Source: Iris pallida (taxonomy: Eukaryota > Streptophyta > Magnoliopsida > Asparagales > Iridaceae). From it: a stretch of 64,000 nt of DNA. The notes beneath the pieces are model-generated. The model was not told the DNA's origin, did no database searches, and worked only from the letters and a program-made list of their open reading frames with translations. The position numbers and the translations under genes are program-made. Shown here one piece after another: positions 45,396 through 56,450 of this stretch. The DNA is taken from the NCBI GenBank assembly GCA_029216955.1, contig JANAVB010023996.1, positions 15,346,490-15,410,489 on the forward strand, written 5' to 3'. Each line of letters starts with the position of its first letter. The stretch's first letter is position 1.

Positions 45396-46560
45396 TGTTT
45401 GCCAATAAAATAAGTGTGTTTGAAGTAAACATTGTATTTAATTACAAATAGAATAGAGTACAATGTAGGATTTAGATGTAATCCTAGAAGTACACTTTTG
45501 TTTTTATCTGGAAACTGTAGCGATGGAGCAAGTGGTAATTCTTTGACTCCGTTGACGATCTGACAATGATCTTGAACTCTTAAGGTCTGGGTTGCTCTGG
45601 AACAAGCAGTGACTTGAAGAGGATTGGAACTCTTATAAGTGCTCTGGATGTTAAAATGGTTGAAAAATGTTCAATAAGTAGGACTTCGAGCTTGGAGAGT
45701 GGGCACTGAAATGACAGAATGATCCTTCTATTTATAGGCGGCAGAATGATCTGTTTATGCATGCATATACGATATGTGCCTAAAGAACTTGCACGTAGGG
45801 ACGCCACGTGGCTGACTTCGTTGGGCGTATGGACGATGCGCTAGGGAGCTGGAGCTGAATCTGTTTGAACTGCACTGTTGAGCTGCGGAGGAGCTGATAC
45901 ATGGCAGTTGTGGGGATTCGGTTGTTGGTGACATCTTGGGTGGTTATCACCCATTCGTAGGCAGAACTGAGTCAATGACACATGGCATATGTTTATCGCT
46001 GAAAGATCTCGAATTTGGTGGAGGAAGATCTGTCAAGATGCACCTAGGATCTGGCGCAGGAGAAGACTTGGTCCATGAATTTTAGGGGTCAAAAACAAGT
46101 TTAGGCGCATGGCTTTCGAGGTACATACAGAGTTTTGGATACATGGCTGCGGAGGCGCATGCGGAGTTTTGGGCGCATGGCTACGAAGACGCACGCGGGT
46201 GATCAGTCGGCCACGTGGCGGGGCACAGCTATAACTAACAAAAATGATGAGGCTGACGTTGACGGCTCTTTGTTTTCTACAAAAGCTATCAACTACTCAG
46301 TCTTCGGGGAGCGTGAAGATGACTCTGTCATATAGCATTAAATGCTTGATGGATGACAAGCTTAAGTGGGCACATTTGTCTGTACGTCACTAGCGTATCA
46401 GCATGGGGCGCATGATGCTGAGGAGCGCATCTGCTATGTGGTGCATCTCCTTTGGTCAGCTTTGTCAAATCTTTTGAGCTCGAATTGATGGTTTTTGACT
46501 TAGCTAAATTTGGGGTGGCAAATTTATCACTATTAGTGCAGGTTCATTGCATTGACTTCA
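45396..46560 (-). repeat. Probable 5' LTR of the Tat element (outer edge uncertain)
   Basis: Read on the minus strand there is a U3 with repeated GCGCATGG words, G-box CACGTGG cores near 45807 and 46213, a TATA box CCTATAAATAG at 45738-45728 and a leader ending at the primer binding site. The outer end is not clear, because a mirror-image promoter-like sequence starts near 46600. Confidence 0.5.
45728..45738 (-). promoter_or_regulatory. TATA box CCTATAAATAG (minus strand)
   Basis: The identical 11-mer occurs in the opposite direction at 46601-46611. The pair face away from each other, about 860 bases apart. Confidence 0.6.
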
Positions 46561-46600
46561 GGGACGTTGCCACTTGGCGCATGGGATTGATTTACGCTGG

Positions 46601-46611
46601 CCTATAAATAG
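46601..46611 (+). promoter_or_regulatory. TATA box CCTATAAATAG (plus strand)
   Basis: Upstream is GGCGCATGGGATTGATTTACGC and downstream a GA-rich leader. It is the probable promoter of a second LTR-like unit running to an A-rich end near 47150. Confidence 0.55.
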
Positions 46612-47155
46612 TAGCGATGAGAGAGAGTTTATTCGTATTTCACACGACGAAGATGAACTCGACTGGTCCTTCTCCTTGGCAAGATGTTGTACTGTGGGTT
46701 ATGGATCTCCCTGTTCGAAAAAGTTTTGACGATGAACCTCTTCAGAAGACTGAGATGCGCCGAGAGAGCTATGTTCATAATAGCTTATGTTCCAACCCCT
46801 TGTCAACAGTGTTCTTCTACAAGATGGCGTTGGGTGCCTGTTGCATCCAAAGATCGAGATCGTCGTGTCCCGACTTCCGTTATGCTGGAAGAGCCACCGG
46901 GTTTGGATTGATTGTCAACCCGCGTTCTGCTCAATAAGCGCTTTATTAGCCGTAGCACTCTTGCGTTGACGAAGAAGTGATTCGCTCTGACAAGGAAGAG
47001 TGATGTGCCTATGCTGAGACGTCGATGTGATGCGCCTAGCTGAGACGTCGAAGTGATGCACCTAGCTGTAGTTTAGGCTTTTTCTTTATATTAGACTTTT
47101 GTTGTAATAAAGAGTTTGGACATTTATAGACTTTTTGTATGGAATAAAAAATCAA
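46612..47155 (+). repeat. LTR-like unit, plus orientation, with tandem repeat
   Basis: Short frames (for example 46617-46937) have no known motif. At 47001-47067 a 26-base unit around TGAGACGTCGAAGTGATGCGCCTAGC is repeated about 2.5 times. AATAAAGAG near 47110 and GAATAAAAAATC near 47143 look like polyadenylation signals. It may be the R/U5 part of an LTR opposite to the Tat LTR. Confidence 0.4.
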
Positions 47156-48370
47156 TCTTCATGTCCTTCTTCTACTTTATGTCTTATGAATGATGTGCTA
47201 ACATTCTGTCTTTAAATTCTTTGGCGCATGACGTGTTGGGGCGCATTGCGTTTTGGGGTGCATAGAAGTTCTGGCCTTTAGATGCACCTAAAATTCCATG
47301 CTTCTACACTTATCTTCTATTATTACTTTACACGTTATCAGGTTCTATACTCTGTTTACTTGTCTACGCTCCTTGTAAATGAGAACTACACTTGTACTTA
47401 TTTTTATTTATCACGTGCATAGTTCATCGTAATGAGTACGAGCTTGACTTGACCTGACTTGAATCGACTTGATCATTTGACTTGACTCGACTTGACATGA
47501 CTTGACCCTTATTCGATACTAGGATTGACTATTTGACCACTCTCAACTCGGAAGTATCACTCATGTGCTATGATAGAGATTTACTATAGATAGAGAGCTC
47601 AACACATGACTACTCTCTATAGGACCGTAGATACCACACATAGCTGCGGTCATATGATTACTTTATTAGCCACCCTTAGCATCAAAGTACTATGACAAGT
47701 CATTAATTATCTGTCTCTTATTACCTTACCTTGTACTTTCATTATTCATATTGTTCTTTCATAGTCTATTTCCTGTATATTTCATGCATGTTACATAAAC
47801 TGTACAATAGGCTTGTATATTATGTATCTTGCTATGTCTCCTGAGGACCTGGACTTTTCTCCAGGTATAGAAGAAGATAACCATAGGTTTATGGATCAGG
47901 ACTTGACCTGGAGCAGATGTAGTTAATGGCATTGTTATTGCTTAGTTTAATTTCAGCTTGAACTCTCTTTTATTGTCTGCTTTTACTTTCTTTCTATTGG
48001 CAGTGGATTTGTCTCCATCAGACATTTTCATCTATCTTTGTATATTAGGCTTGTTGGCATGTTTTAGCACTTATATTATCTGTTAGAATATTTGCTTATA
48101 ATGTGGATGAGATATAGAGGAAACATGTGACTCATAATTTGTTTATATTACTTTATAGACAGCGCAAGTGCATGCTTGAGGGGTTTCCATTGAACGGGTT
48201 ACCCTTGAGTATGTACCAGCTGGCCAAGCCATTTGCCTAGTCCTAAGTACTTTGGGACTAGACCATGACACGAAATAAGAGAGCATTTTTCTAGCCTTTT
48301 TCTTTGAATATTGTATTCATGTCATTTTGATTAATATTCAAATTTCGGGGATGAAATTTCTTTTAAAGGG
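47156..48370 (+). repeat. Gypsy LTR remnant(s), no gene
   Basis: The style resembles the 3' half of the solo LTR (CTATGTCTCCTGAGGACCTGGAC, CATGACAC near 48263). A TTGAC-rich stretch lies at 47440-47530. From 48340 the phrase TTCGGGGATGAAATTTC then TTTTAAAGGG looks like the 3' end of a Gypsy internal region with its polypurine tract. I see nothing coding. Confidence 0.4.
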
Positions 48371-48808
48371 TGTAAACTTGTAACTACCTGGAAATTATAT
48401 TACTATTTTTGGAAATTTATAAAATTTCTTTTCCAAAATTCATTTATGAATGTATTGTTATTTTCTAGCTCTAATTATTATTATTTAATAATTAGTGAAC
48501 CTTTTAATAGTTAGGCTTATTATTATTTTTATTATTATTAATCTAATTCTTGTTACCCTACCAAGCCTTGGCTTAGATTAGCCTAACCTATTTAGCCTAC
48601 TAGGCCTTGGGCTTGGATGGTGGGCCTATGGCTTTCCAAGCCTTGGGCTTTTGATACTAGTTATTAGTTAGTCATAAGTAACAGATTAGTTAGCATTACT
48701 TAGTGGTTAGTTATAGTTAGTTAGTGGTTTCAACTACTGTCCCTAGATCTATTACTAATTGCATTAGTTCCACTAAGGTTTGGAGAGTACTCTATTATTT
48801 TACTATTT

Positions 48809-48831
48809 AATATTAGGGACTCCCTAATATT
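48809..48831. repeat. Inverted repeat AATATTAGGGA-C-TCCCTAATATT
   Basis: The arms of 11 bases are perfect with a single-base loop. It lies just before the C-rich leader of the LTR and could be a cruciform or regulatory palindrome. Confidence 0.8.
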
Positions 48832-49162
48832 TTATTATATTATATTCCTAGCATCTCCGCCAACATCCATTGTTTAGCCACCACTCCGCAGCGTCACCAC
48901 GTCGCCGCCGTGCTCCGTCGTCCGGACTCCGGCGAAGTGCTGTCTCCTCCTTATTGTTTCCTCCCTGTTCTTTCCCCTCCTCTGTCCACCACCCGACTGC
49001 CATCATTCTCCCCTATAACCAGTTGTCTGCACCTCCACTGCTTCCTACCACCGCCACTGCTCCATACCGGCAAGCTATCGAATTCCCCGTCGCTCGCTGC
49101 CGAGCCCCACCTAGATCCCACCAGATCTATTTCACCTATGACGACCCATGCGGTTGCCAAAT

Positions 49163-49165
49163 ATG
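49163..49165. repeat. TSD ATG of CACTA 2, left copy
   Basis: The right copy is at 62610-62612. Confidence 0.88.
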
Positions 49166-49184
49166 CACTACAAGAAATATTGGT

Positions 49185-49495
49185 TTTTACGGCGTGCAAA
49201 GTATGCCGTAAAAAGTTTTTACGGCGTTCAATGTATGCCGCAGTGAAAGCCGTATTCGCCCGTATCGTAAAAAGTCACTAGTTTTTACGGCGTTCAATGT
49301 ATGCCGTGAATACACTGTTTGTACGGCATGCAATGGATGCCGTGTATACACAATAAATTACGACATTTCTTGTATGTCGTGGAAAGTATAAACTAGACAT
49401 CAATTACTCTTTAATGCACAGATATTATGACATATAACGTATGTCGTAAAAAGTACTGAATACACATAAATTAGAACATATTATGCACGCCTTAA
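49185..49495. promoter_or_regulatory. CACTA 2 left subterminal repeat array
   Basis: TTTTTACGGCGT(T/G)CAA(T/A)GTATGCCGTAAAAAG-type units appear at least four times, decaying inward to forms such as CGACATTTCTTGTATGTCG. Each unit is itself an inverted repeat (ACGGC...GCCGT). These are the likely binding sites for the transposon's DNA-binding protein. Confidence 0.85.
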
Positions 49496-49923
49496 TTTCT
49501 CTTCAATTTTTTTTTAAAAAAAATCATGCTTTAATAGTAATCAATTTTACCATTGACAACAAACCACAAAAGAACAAGACGTCATTGATCCAACAAGATA
49601 TAATTACGAAAAATAATATCAAATGATCCAACAATTACGAAAAATAATAACTTTTACTTTGACAATAATATGTAATGATCCAAATCCTAAGTTTATCCAG
49701 CAAATACGAGAAAGCATAACTTTCACTTAGACAATAATATCTAATGATCTAAATCCAAAATTTATGTAGCAATTACGAAAAAGCAAACTTTCACTTAAAC
49801 ATTAATATCTAATGATCCAAACCCAAAATTTATACATCAAAACATAATGTCGAACAACAACTAGCCCACCATCTTCTCCAGCATAACCTGCCCTCTGTCT
49901 GACAATCTCTCATCCCATGTCTG
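49496..49923. other. CACTA 2 interior left of the Copia, AT-rich
   Basis: No gene is visible. The phrase ACAATAATATSTAATGATCYAAATCC is repeated about three times (49660-49820). Confidence 0.6.
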
Positions 49924-49928
49924 CAACC
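49924..49928. repeat. TSD CAACC of the Tork-like Copia, left copy
   Basis: An identical CAACC is at 54997-55001. Both copies directly abut TGTAGAGGG...CCCAACA, which defines the LTR ends. Confidence 0.88.
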
Positions 49929-50148
49929 TGTAGAGGGTGTAATTCTTCTATTCCATTAGTGGAGGCTTCTCAGGGTTGGACTCCGATCGTCCCGTGGTTT
50001 TTCCCGCAAGGGTTTTCCACGTCAAAAATTCTCTGTGTCTGCGTGGATTGTTTTGTGTGTTTGTTTTTGGGTTCGTGCGTTGTATTGCTCGGTCCTCTCG
50101 CAGGTACTCTCCGGTTTGGGGAAATGTTTCCGCGTTTCTTTCCCAACA
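49929..50148 (+). repeat. 5' LTR of the Tork-like Copia (220 bp)
   Basis: The ends are TGTAGAGGG and CCCAACA. Compared with the 3' LTR it has C/T, three G/A and one T/G differences. It contains no obvious TATA box. The promoter may have been in the 520 bases that precede the equivalent point of the 3' LTR. Confidence 0.88.
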
Positions 50149-50151
50149 GAG

Positions 50152-50163
50152 TGGTATCAGAGC
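50152..50163 (+). other. Primer binding site TGGTATCAGAGC
   Basis: The site lies three bases after the 5' LTR and is complementary to the 3' end of initiator tRNA-Met, the usual primer of plant Copia elements. Confidence 0.95.
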
Positions 50164-50212
50164 TTTGGGTTCAAAGGGTGTCAGGAGTTGACAGAGGAAC
50201 CAGAGAGGAGAG

Positions 50213-50776
50213 ATGGACGCGAAGCCGGTGCGCATGGTGAATCTGAACGGCACAAACTATCATTATTGGCGGAGCAAGATGAAGGATTTGCTGTTCGTCA
50301 AGAAGCTGCATCTGCCCGTATTTACATCCGAGAAGCCCAGTGATAAATCCGAGGAGAACTAGAAATTCGAGCATATACAGGTGTGTGGATACATCAGGCA
50401 GTTCGTTGACGAGAACGTGTACAACCACGTTGCCAATATTGAGCACGTGAAGACGTTATGGGATAAGCTGGAATCTTTGTACGCGAAGAAGCCCGGGGTA
50501 AACAAGTTGTTCCTGATCCGGACGATGATGGGTCTGTGGTACAAAGATGGGACATCTATTATGGATCACTTGAGTGATTTCCAGGGCGTGGTTGACCAGC
50601 TATCTTCTATGGGAGTCAAGTTCGACGACGAAGTTCAGGGACTGTGGCTGCTGTGTACTTTGCCAGACTCGTGGGAGACCGTACGAGTATCTATGATCGC
50701 TTCTGCTCCAGAGGGCATGGTCAGTCTGGAGTTTGCCAAGAGCGGGGTGTTGAATGAAGAGATGCGGAGACGTTCT
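50213..50776 (+). pseudogene. Tork-like Copia gag, broken
   Basis: The frame begins MDAKPVRMVNLNGTNYHYWR, the usual start of Copia gag, and continues with the UBN2-type gag core (VKTLWDKLESLYAKKPGVNK). In-frame TAG codons at about 50360 and 50777 interrupt it. The first fits a Trp codon, the second a Gln codon. The same frame continues to a CCHC knuckle (CYHCGKKGHIKRNC) at 50912-50953 and then to pol. Confidence 0.9.
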
Positions 50777-53700
50777 TAGGGCACTTCATCTACATCCCAT
50801 CACTCAGAGGCACTTGTTTCAGAGAGCCACGGAAGGGGCAAAAGCAGGGGTCCAGGTGGTGGCAGAGACAAGAGCAGGGGGAAGTCTAAGGGTCGTTACG
50901 AGGACTCAGAGTGTTACCATTGCGGTAAGAAGGGCCATATCAAGCGGAATTGTTTCGCTTGGAAGAGAGAGAAGAAGGGCGACAAGGGGAAGCAAGAAGA
51001 GAACACTACAGCGGCGGCCTCGGTGCATGGAGGCGATGTAATCGTCGTAGGTGATGAGGTCATTACTAACCTCGCCTGCGATGACAATTCTTGGCTGGTG
51101 GACTCAGGGGCTTCAGCACATGTATCTCACAATAGGGCACTGTTTGCCACTTACACGACAGGCGACTGCGGCGTGTTGAAGATGGACAACGGAGATGTGT
51201 CGAAGGCGGTTGCCGTTGGAGATGTGCATTTGAGAACGAAGACGGGTGCGGTTCTTGTTCTCAAGGATGTTCGTCATGTCCCTGATATCCGTTTTAACCT
51301 GGTGTCGGTTGGAAGGTTGGATGACGAGGGATTCTTCAGTCTCTTCGGGAACAGTCAATGGAAGCTTTCCAGAGGTTCGATGGTGATTGCCAGAGGAAGC
51401 AAGAAGTCAGGTCTCTACTATATGGAGGGGAGCACAGAGGGGGCACAGGAGGTGAACGCAGTCAGTGATGCGTCTACCGAGTTGTGGCACAGGCGGCTCG
51501 GCCATATCAGCGAGAAGGGGATGAGCTACTTGGTGAACAGAAAAGTGATTCCGGGGCTCAAGTCTACAAAGTTGGAGAAATGCACGCACTGTTTAGCTGG
51601 GAAGCAAAATAGGGTATCTTTCCAAAGTCACCCAAGTTCGAGGAAGCCGGCGTTGCTCGAGTTGATTCACTCGGATGTCTGCGGTCCTATGAAGGTAAAA
51701 TCTCTTGGTGGTGCTTCTTACTTTGTGATTTTTATTGATGACTGTTCCAGGAAGGTTTGGGTCTATGCCTTAAAGACCAAGGATCAGGTGCTGCCTACTT
51801 TCAAGGAGTTTCAGGCCTCTGTTGAAAGGGAGACGGGCAAGAAGTTGTTGTGTGTTCGGTCCGACAATGGCGGCGAATACATCGGTCCCTTTGATGCGTA
51901 TTGCAGAGAGTAAGGGATACGACACCAGAAGACTCCGCCAAAGACACCTCAGCTCAATGGTGTAGCGGAGCGCATGAACAGGACACTGATGGAGAGGGTG
52001 CGGTATTTGCTGTCAGAAGTAAACTTGCCGGGCAGTTATTGGGGTGAGGCTCTTCTCACAGCTGCTTATATTATTAATTTGTCTCCTAGTGCTCCTTTGC
52101 AGGGTGATGTGCCTGACAAAGTATGGTACGACAAAGAGCCGTCATATAATCACCTGCGGGCGTTTGGTTGTAAAGCCTTCGTGCATGTACCGAAGGACGA
52201 GAGGACCAAACTTGAGCCGAAGACGAGGCGATACGTCTTTGTCGGCTATGGTCGGAATGAGTTTGGCTATAGACTCTACGACCTAGTGGAAGGAAAGCTC
52301 TACAGAAGCAGGGACGTGATGTTCGTCGAGGATCAGACCATGACCAACACTCAGGATTCCGAGACGCCTTCTGAGGCTGAGGAATTGCCTGAGTTAGTCA
52401 TTTCGCTTCGAGCAGTTTCCAGAGGACATCGCAGAGGATCCAGTTATGGGGGAGCCGGTACATGGAGTTGCTCCCAACCTTGATCATCAGCCTGCTGATG
52501 GTGGTCAGGGTGTCCCTCAGGAGGATGAGCATGCCGGAGAGGTAGTTTCTGAAGGGGCGAAAGCTGTCGGTATACAGCCAGCACCAGTGGCTCCACTGAG
52601 AAGGAGTGACAGGGATCGTCGACCATCTACGAGATACTCACCGGATGAGTATGTGCTATTGACTGACGGGGGGGAGCCCGAAAGTTTCGCAGAGGCTATG
52701 GAAGACGAACACAGGCAGGAGTGGATGGTGGCTATGCAGGAGGAGATGAGTTCCTTGCACACCAATTCCACTTATGATCTGGTGCAGTTGCCAAAGGGCA
52801 AGAAGGCTTTGAAGAATCGATGGGTGTTCAGAGTGAAGCAGACGGATGATGCTACTCGCCCTCGATACAAAGCGAGGCTGGTAGTCAAAGGCTACGGTCA
52901 GCGGAAAGGCGTGGATTATGATGAGATCTTTTCGCCTGTCGTCAAGCATTCGTCTATCCGGGTGGTGCTAGCATTAGCAGCCAGTTTCGACTTGGAGGTC
53001 GAGCAGATGGACGTGAAGACGGTATTCCTCCACGGTGATCTTGAGGAGGAGTTGTACATGGAGCAGCCAGAGGGATTCTGTGAGAAGGGCAAGTCACATT
53101 TGGTCTGCCGGTTGAGGAAGAGCTTGTATGGTCTGAAGCAGGCTCTGAGGCAGTGGTACAGGAAGTTCGAGTCGTTTATGGGGGAGCATGGTTATGCACG
53201 GACGACATCGAACCATTGTGCATTTGTGAGATATTTTGCCGATGATGATTTCATTATTTTGTTGCTCTATGTTGATGATATGCTATTAGTGGGTCGGAAT
53301 GCCACTAGGATAGCGGAGTTGAAGCGTCAACTGGGCGCGGCCATCTCTATGAAGGATTTGGGCGCAGCGAAGACTATTCTTGGGATGGAGATCAGCCGAG
53401 AGAGAGAGTCCAAACTGCTACACTTGTCCCAAAAGAAGTACATTCACCGGGTACTTCAGCGTTTCGGGATGGACGGGTCGAAGGAAGTGAGTTCCCCCCT
53501 CGCGGCTCACTTTAAGCTCACTGAGGAACAGTGTCCATCTACCGAGGACGAAAAGGAAGATATGGAGCGGGTTCCATATGCCTCAGCTGTGGGAAGCCTG
53601 ATGTATGCTATGGTGTGTACGAGGCCAGATATTGCTCATGCAGTTGGTACGGTTAGCAGGTATCTTTCAAATCCTGGAAGGGTACATTGGAGTGCGGTCA

Positions 53701-54239
53701 AGTGGATTCTACGTTATCTTCAGGGTACTGCTGGTTGGAGACTTTCCTTTGGTGGTGACGAGCCGAAGCTGGTTGGGTATACCGACGCTGATATGGCTGG
53801 AGATGTAGACACGAGACGATCGACTTCGGGCTACGTGATGATGTTTGCGGAAGGAGCAGTATCGTGGCAGTCGCGGTTGCAGAAGTGTGTTGCCTTGTCG
53901 ACGACAGACGCAGAGTACATTGCGGCGACGGAGGCTTGCAAGGAGCTGTTGTGGATGAAGAAGCTGCTGCAGGAAATAGGACTGAAGCAAGAGCAGTATA
54001 CTTTGCTTTGCGACAGTCAGAGTGTGATCCACCTTGTGAAGAATCAGACGTTTCATAGCCGGTCCAAGCACATCGAGACCCGGTATCATTGGATACGGAA
54101 TGTGGTTGAGAAGAAGGACGCGGAGCTTGAGAAGGTGCATACAGATGACAACGGAGCTGATATGTTCACGAAGATTCTACCAAGGGGGAAGTTTGAGTAC
54201 TGCAGGCAGGTCGTCGGGATGACGACATCCTCCCCATAG
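50777..54239 (+). pseudogene. Tork-like Copia zinc knuckle and pol (protease, integrase, RT, RNase H)
   Basis: Domains in order are protease (WLVDSGASAHVS, about 51092), integrase zinc region (WHRRLGHISEKG ... CTHCLAGK, 51485-51605), integrase core (HSDVCGP, VRSDNGGEY and Glu in NGVAERMNRTL), RT (RYKARLVVKGYGQRKGVDY, YVDDMLLVG at about 53270) and RNase H (TRRSTSGYVMMF, TTDAEYIAATEA). The knuckle and the first half of pol are in the gag frame. A TAA at 51911-51913 lies in integrase, and a one-base shift near 52400 moves the rest to another frame, which is open to the stop at 54237-54239. Otherwise the length is normal. Confidence 0.93.
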
Positions 54240-54776
54240 TTGTGAAGGGGAAGATTTGTTGGAGTGGGTGGGGTTCCCAACCTATGTGGAGAAGACCCCG
54301 GAGTGCGACGAGCACCGTCCGATGTCGGAGAAGCTCGGGAAGTAGGCGACGAAGTTGCTGCTGTTGCTGCTGAAGCTGCTGGAAACAGGATTTGGCCAGT
54401 AGGTGCTGGTTGCCCCACACAGAGTTCTGGCCGAACTCTGTGTCGTCGGGGGCTGAAGCGGGATTCTGGATGAGTTTTCATCATTGGATCTAATCCATCG
54501 GTCCAGGTTGGCTGCGAGATTAGGGAGTTATATTGGGATTTCCCAACCCTAATTAATTATCGTATGATCGCAACGCATTGGACAACACAAGTTTGAGAGA
54601 GAAGGAGGCAAGAGTGCCATTACAACTTCGGAGAAGAAGACGGAGGATTGAAGGTCGCCATTCGAAGGAGATCGTGTTCGGATTATCTCAACTCGTCGTT
54701 CTCGCCCTTCGTAGCCTTGTAATCATTGTTCTTATCTCTGAGTGTTGTGGGGATCCGATTTGGATCGGGAGGAGTT
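54240..54776 (+). other. Region between pol and 3' LTR with two polypurine tracts and a fossil LTR start
   Basis: GAAGGGGAAGA (54244-54254) is followed by TGTTGGAGTGGG (from 54257), which looks like a standard Copia LTR start. A second tract, ATCGGGAGGAG, ends just before TGTAGAGGG at 54777. Only the second boundary is repeated at the 5' end of the element. Confidence 0.75.
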
Positions 54777-54996
54777 TGTAGAGGGTGTAATTCTTCTATT
54801 CCATTAGTGGAGGCTTCTCAGGGTTGGACTCCGATCGTTCCGTGGTTTTTCCCGCAAGGGTTTTCCACGTCAAAAATTCTCTGTGTCTGCGTGGATTGTT
54901 TTGTGTATTTGTTTTTGGATTCGTGCGTTGTATTGCTCGGTCCTCTCGCAGGTACTCTCCGATTTGGGGAAAGGTTTCCGCGTTTCTTTCCCAACA
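54777..54996 (+). repeat. 3' LTR of the Tork-like Copia (220 bp), followed by TSD CAACC
   Basis: It matches the 5' LTR in 215 of 220 positions. The TSD copy occupies 54997-55001. Confidence 0.9.
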
Positions 54997-55001
54997 CAAC
55001 C

Positions 55002-56450
55002 TACACAAAAACAAAAGAGGTAGTTGATATGAGCATCTTGATTATGCAATCTATAGACATTTCGTTAATTTCTGACATATATTTATGTTACACAGGTTTA
55101 TATGTTTATATATGTATACAATAAATTCTGTTTTTGTATCATGTCATCTCCTGATCTCTGGATCCAGTTCCAGATGATGACCGGTCTGGATCCATATATA
55201 CAGGTTAAATATCTATCATTTTTTGTCTAAAAAAGGTTTGAATAGACAAAGATACTCAAGAGCTTTGTGCTTCACAATTATTTATTTCCTCCAAGCAACA
55301 TTAGCACTCAAATTTTCAATCATAAGCCAGAAAGAGGAATTTTCACTCTGTGACAGTTGCATTGAAAGAACTTTATGCTATGCAAAAAATAGTTTAGCAA
55401 ACAAAATATTTATTAATAATTTCTGTTGGATTAAGCCATAACTGTTGAATCAAGAAGTAGAGATGGGAAACACTCTTGAACCTTTTTCATTACACAAATA
55501 TCGACTTTTGACTCTTCTAGGAAACATCGCCTATATTGAAGCTTTCATACCAAAACACCGCATAGATGGGAAATGTTTTGTTTGCAACTTTGAACATGAG
55601 CAAAGAGGAGGGAGGAAGAAGATCATAATACTCACCAAAAAACAAGCCTGTCAAAATTAACTGAGCTTTTTTCTTCTTCTTCAATGAGTTAAAAACAAGC
55701 CTGTCAAAATTAACTGTATATGTATCAGATGATTGGGAAAGAGAACATTGAGGGTATCATTTAGACACATATAAGTTAGACTGTCAAAAACAAGCCTGTC
55801 AAAATTATCTCAGACACAGCACCAGATGAACCCATTTCTTGGATCAGTCCGACAAAGTCTGATCTAAAGAACAAAATTTAAGACCATATAACTAGTCCAT
55901 CTCTTAGGATATTACCCCACAAAATTTCGAACTAGAGAAATAAGTATCTGTATAGATTTCCTTCAGGCATGTGAGAATTGAAACTTGAAGGGTGGTCAGC
56001 ATAGCTAATTTTTACTACTTTGAGCATTCAATTTATAACTACTTGGTAAAAGCAAAAAACAACCTCTTAAATTTTTTTTTCTATATGTAATTATCTAAAT
56101 ATCCATATTAGGTTTAATGAACAATTTTAATTAGTAGACAAGGATAGAAATATTCATACCAAAACACTCATAGGAAGGGTCTGAAACTGAAACCCAGAAC
56201 TCTATTTTATAAAAGAATAAGAGTGGGCTGACATAGGATACATATCCAGATACACCAATGTACCTACTAATACAAGCATATTATTTACCACTCTTCATTA
56301 ACCCTATATCCAGATACCTACTGATACAAGCATAAGAGTGGGCTGACATAGGATACATATCAGGTTCACCAATGTACAGATCCTATAGATCATTGTTCAC
56401 AGATGGTTCGTGATGTAGCAGTATCTAGGTGCACACTTCAGAACTGTGCT
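55002..56450. other. CACTA 2 interior, no recognisable gene
   Basis: AT-rich sequence. The phrase AAAACAAGCCTGTCAAAATTA occurs three times (55635-55815). The phrase ATGCAATCTAYAGACATTTC near 55045 recurs at 57815, so the interior is partly built from shuffled repeats. Confidence 0.6.

Larger units (their letters stand above)
48371..49165 (+). repeat. Gypsy LTR start and body, interrupted by CACTA 2
   Basis: After the polypurine-like AAAGGG the sequence TGTAAACTTGTAACTACC starts an AT-rich LTR-type region. It is followed by a 23-base near-perfect hairpin (48809-48831) and a C-rich leader (48860-49140). The unit continues beyond CACTA 2 at 62613. Small frames in the C-rich part look accidental. 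Confidence 0.5.
49929..54996 (+). mobile_element. Tork-like Copia retrotransposon, 5.07 kb, young but inactive
   Basis: Two 220 bp LTRs (five mismatches by my count), a tRNA-iMet primer binding site, gag, pol and a polypurine tract are all present in order. The frames contain three stops and a frameshift. It sits inside CACTA 2, so it inserted after that element. The low LTR divergence (about 2.3%) makes it one of the youngest insertions in the window. Confidence 0.93.

Noticed and set aside
46617..46937. ORFs of 75-106 codons after a TATA box, considered as a real gene
   Set aside because: Three overlapping frames exist, no motif is recognisable, and the context is LTR-like. Left as part of an LTR-like unit.
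48870..49281. Pro/Ser/Arg-rich ORFs in the C-rich leader
   Set aside because: Composition-driven, they run into the CACTA 2 terminus, and the opposite strand gives equally long frames.
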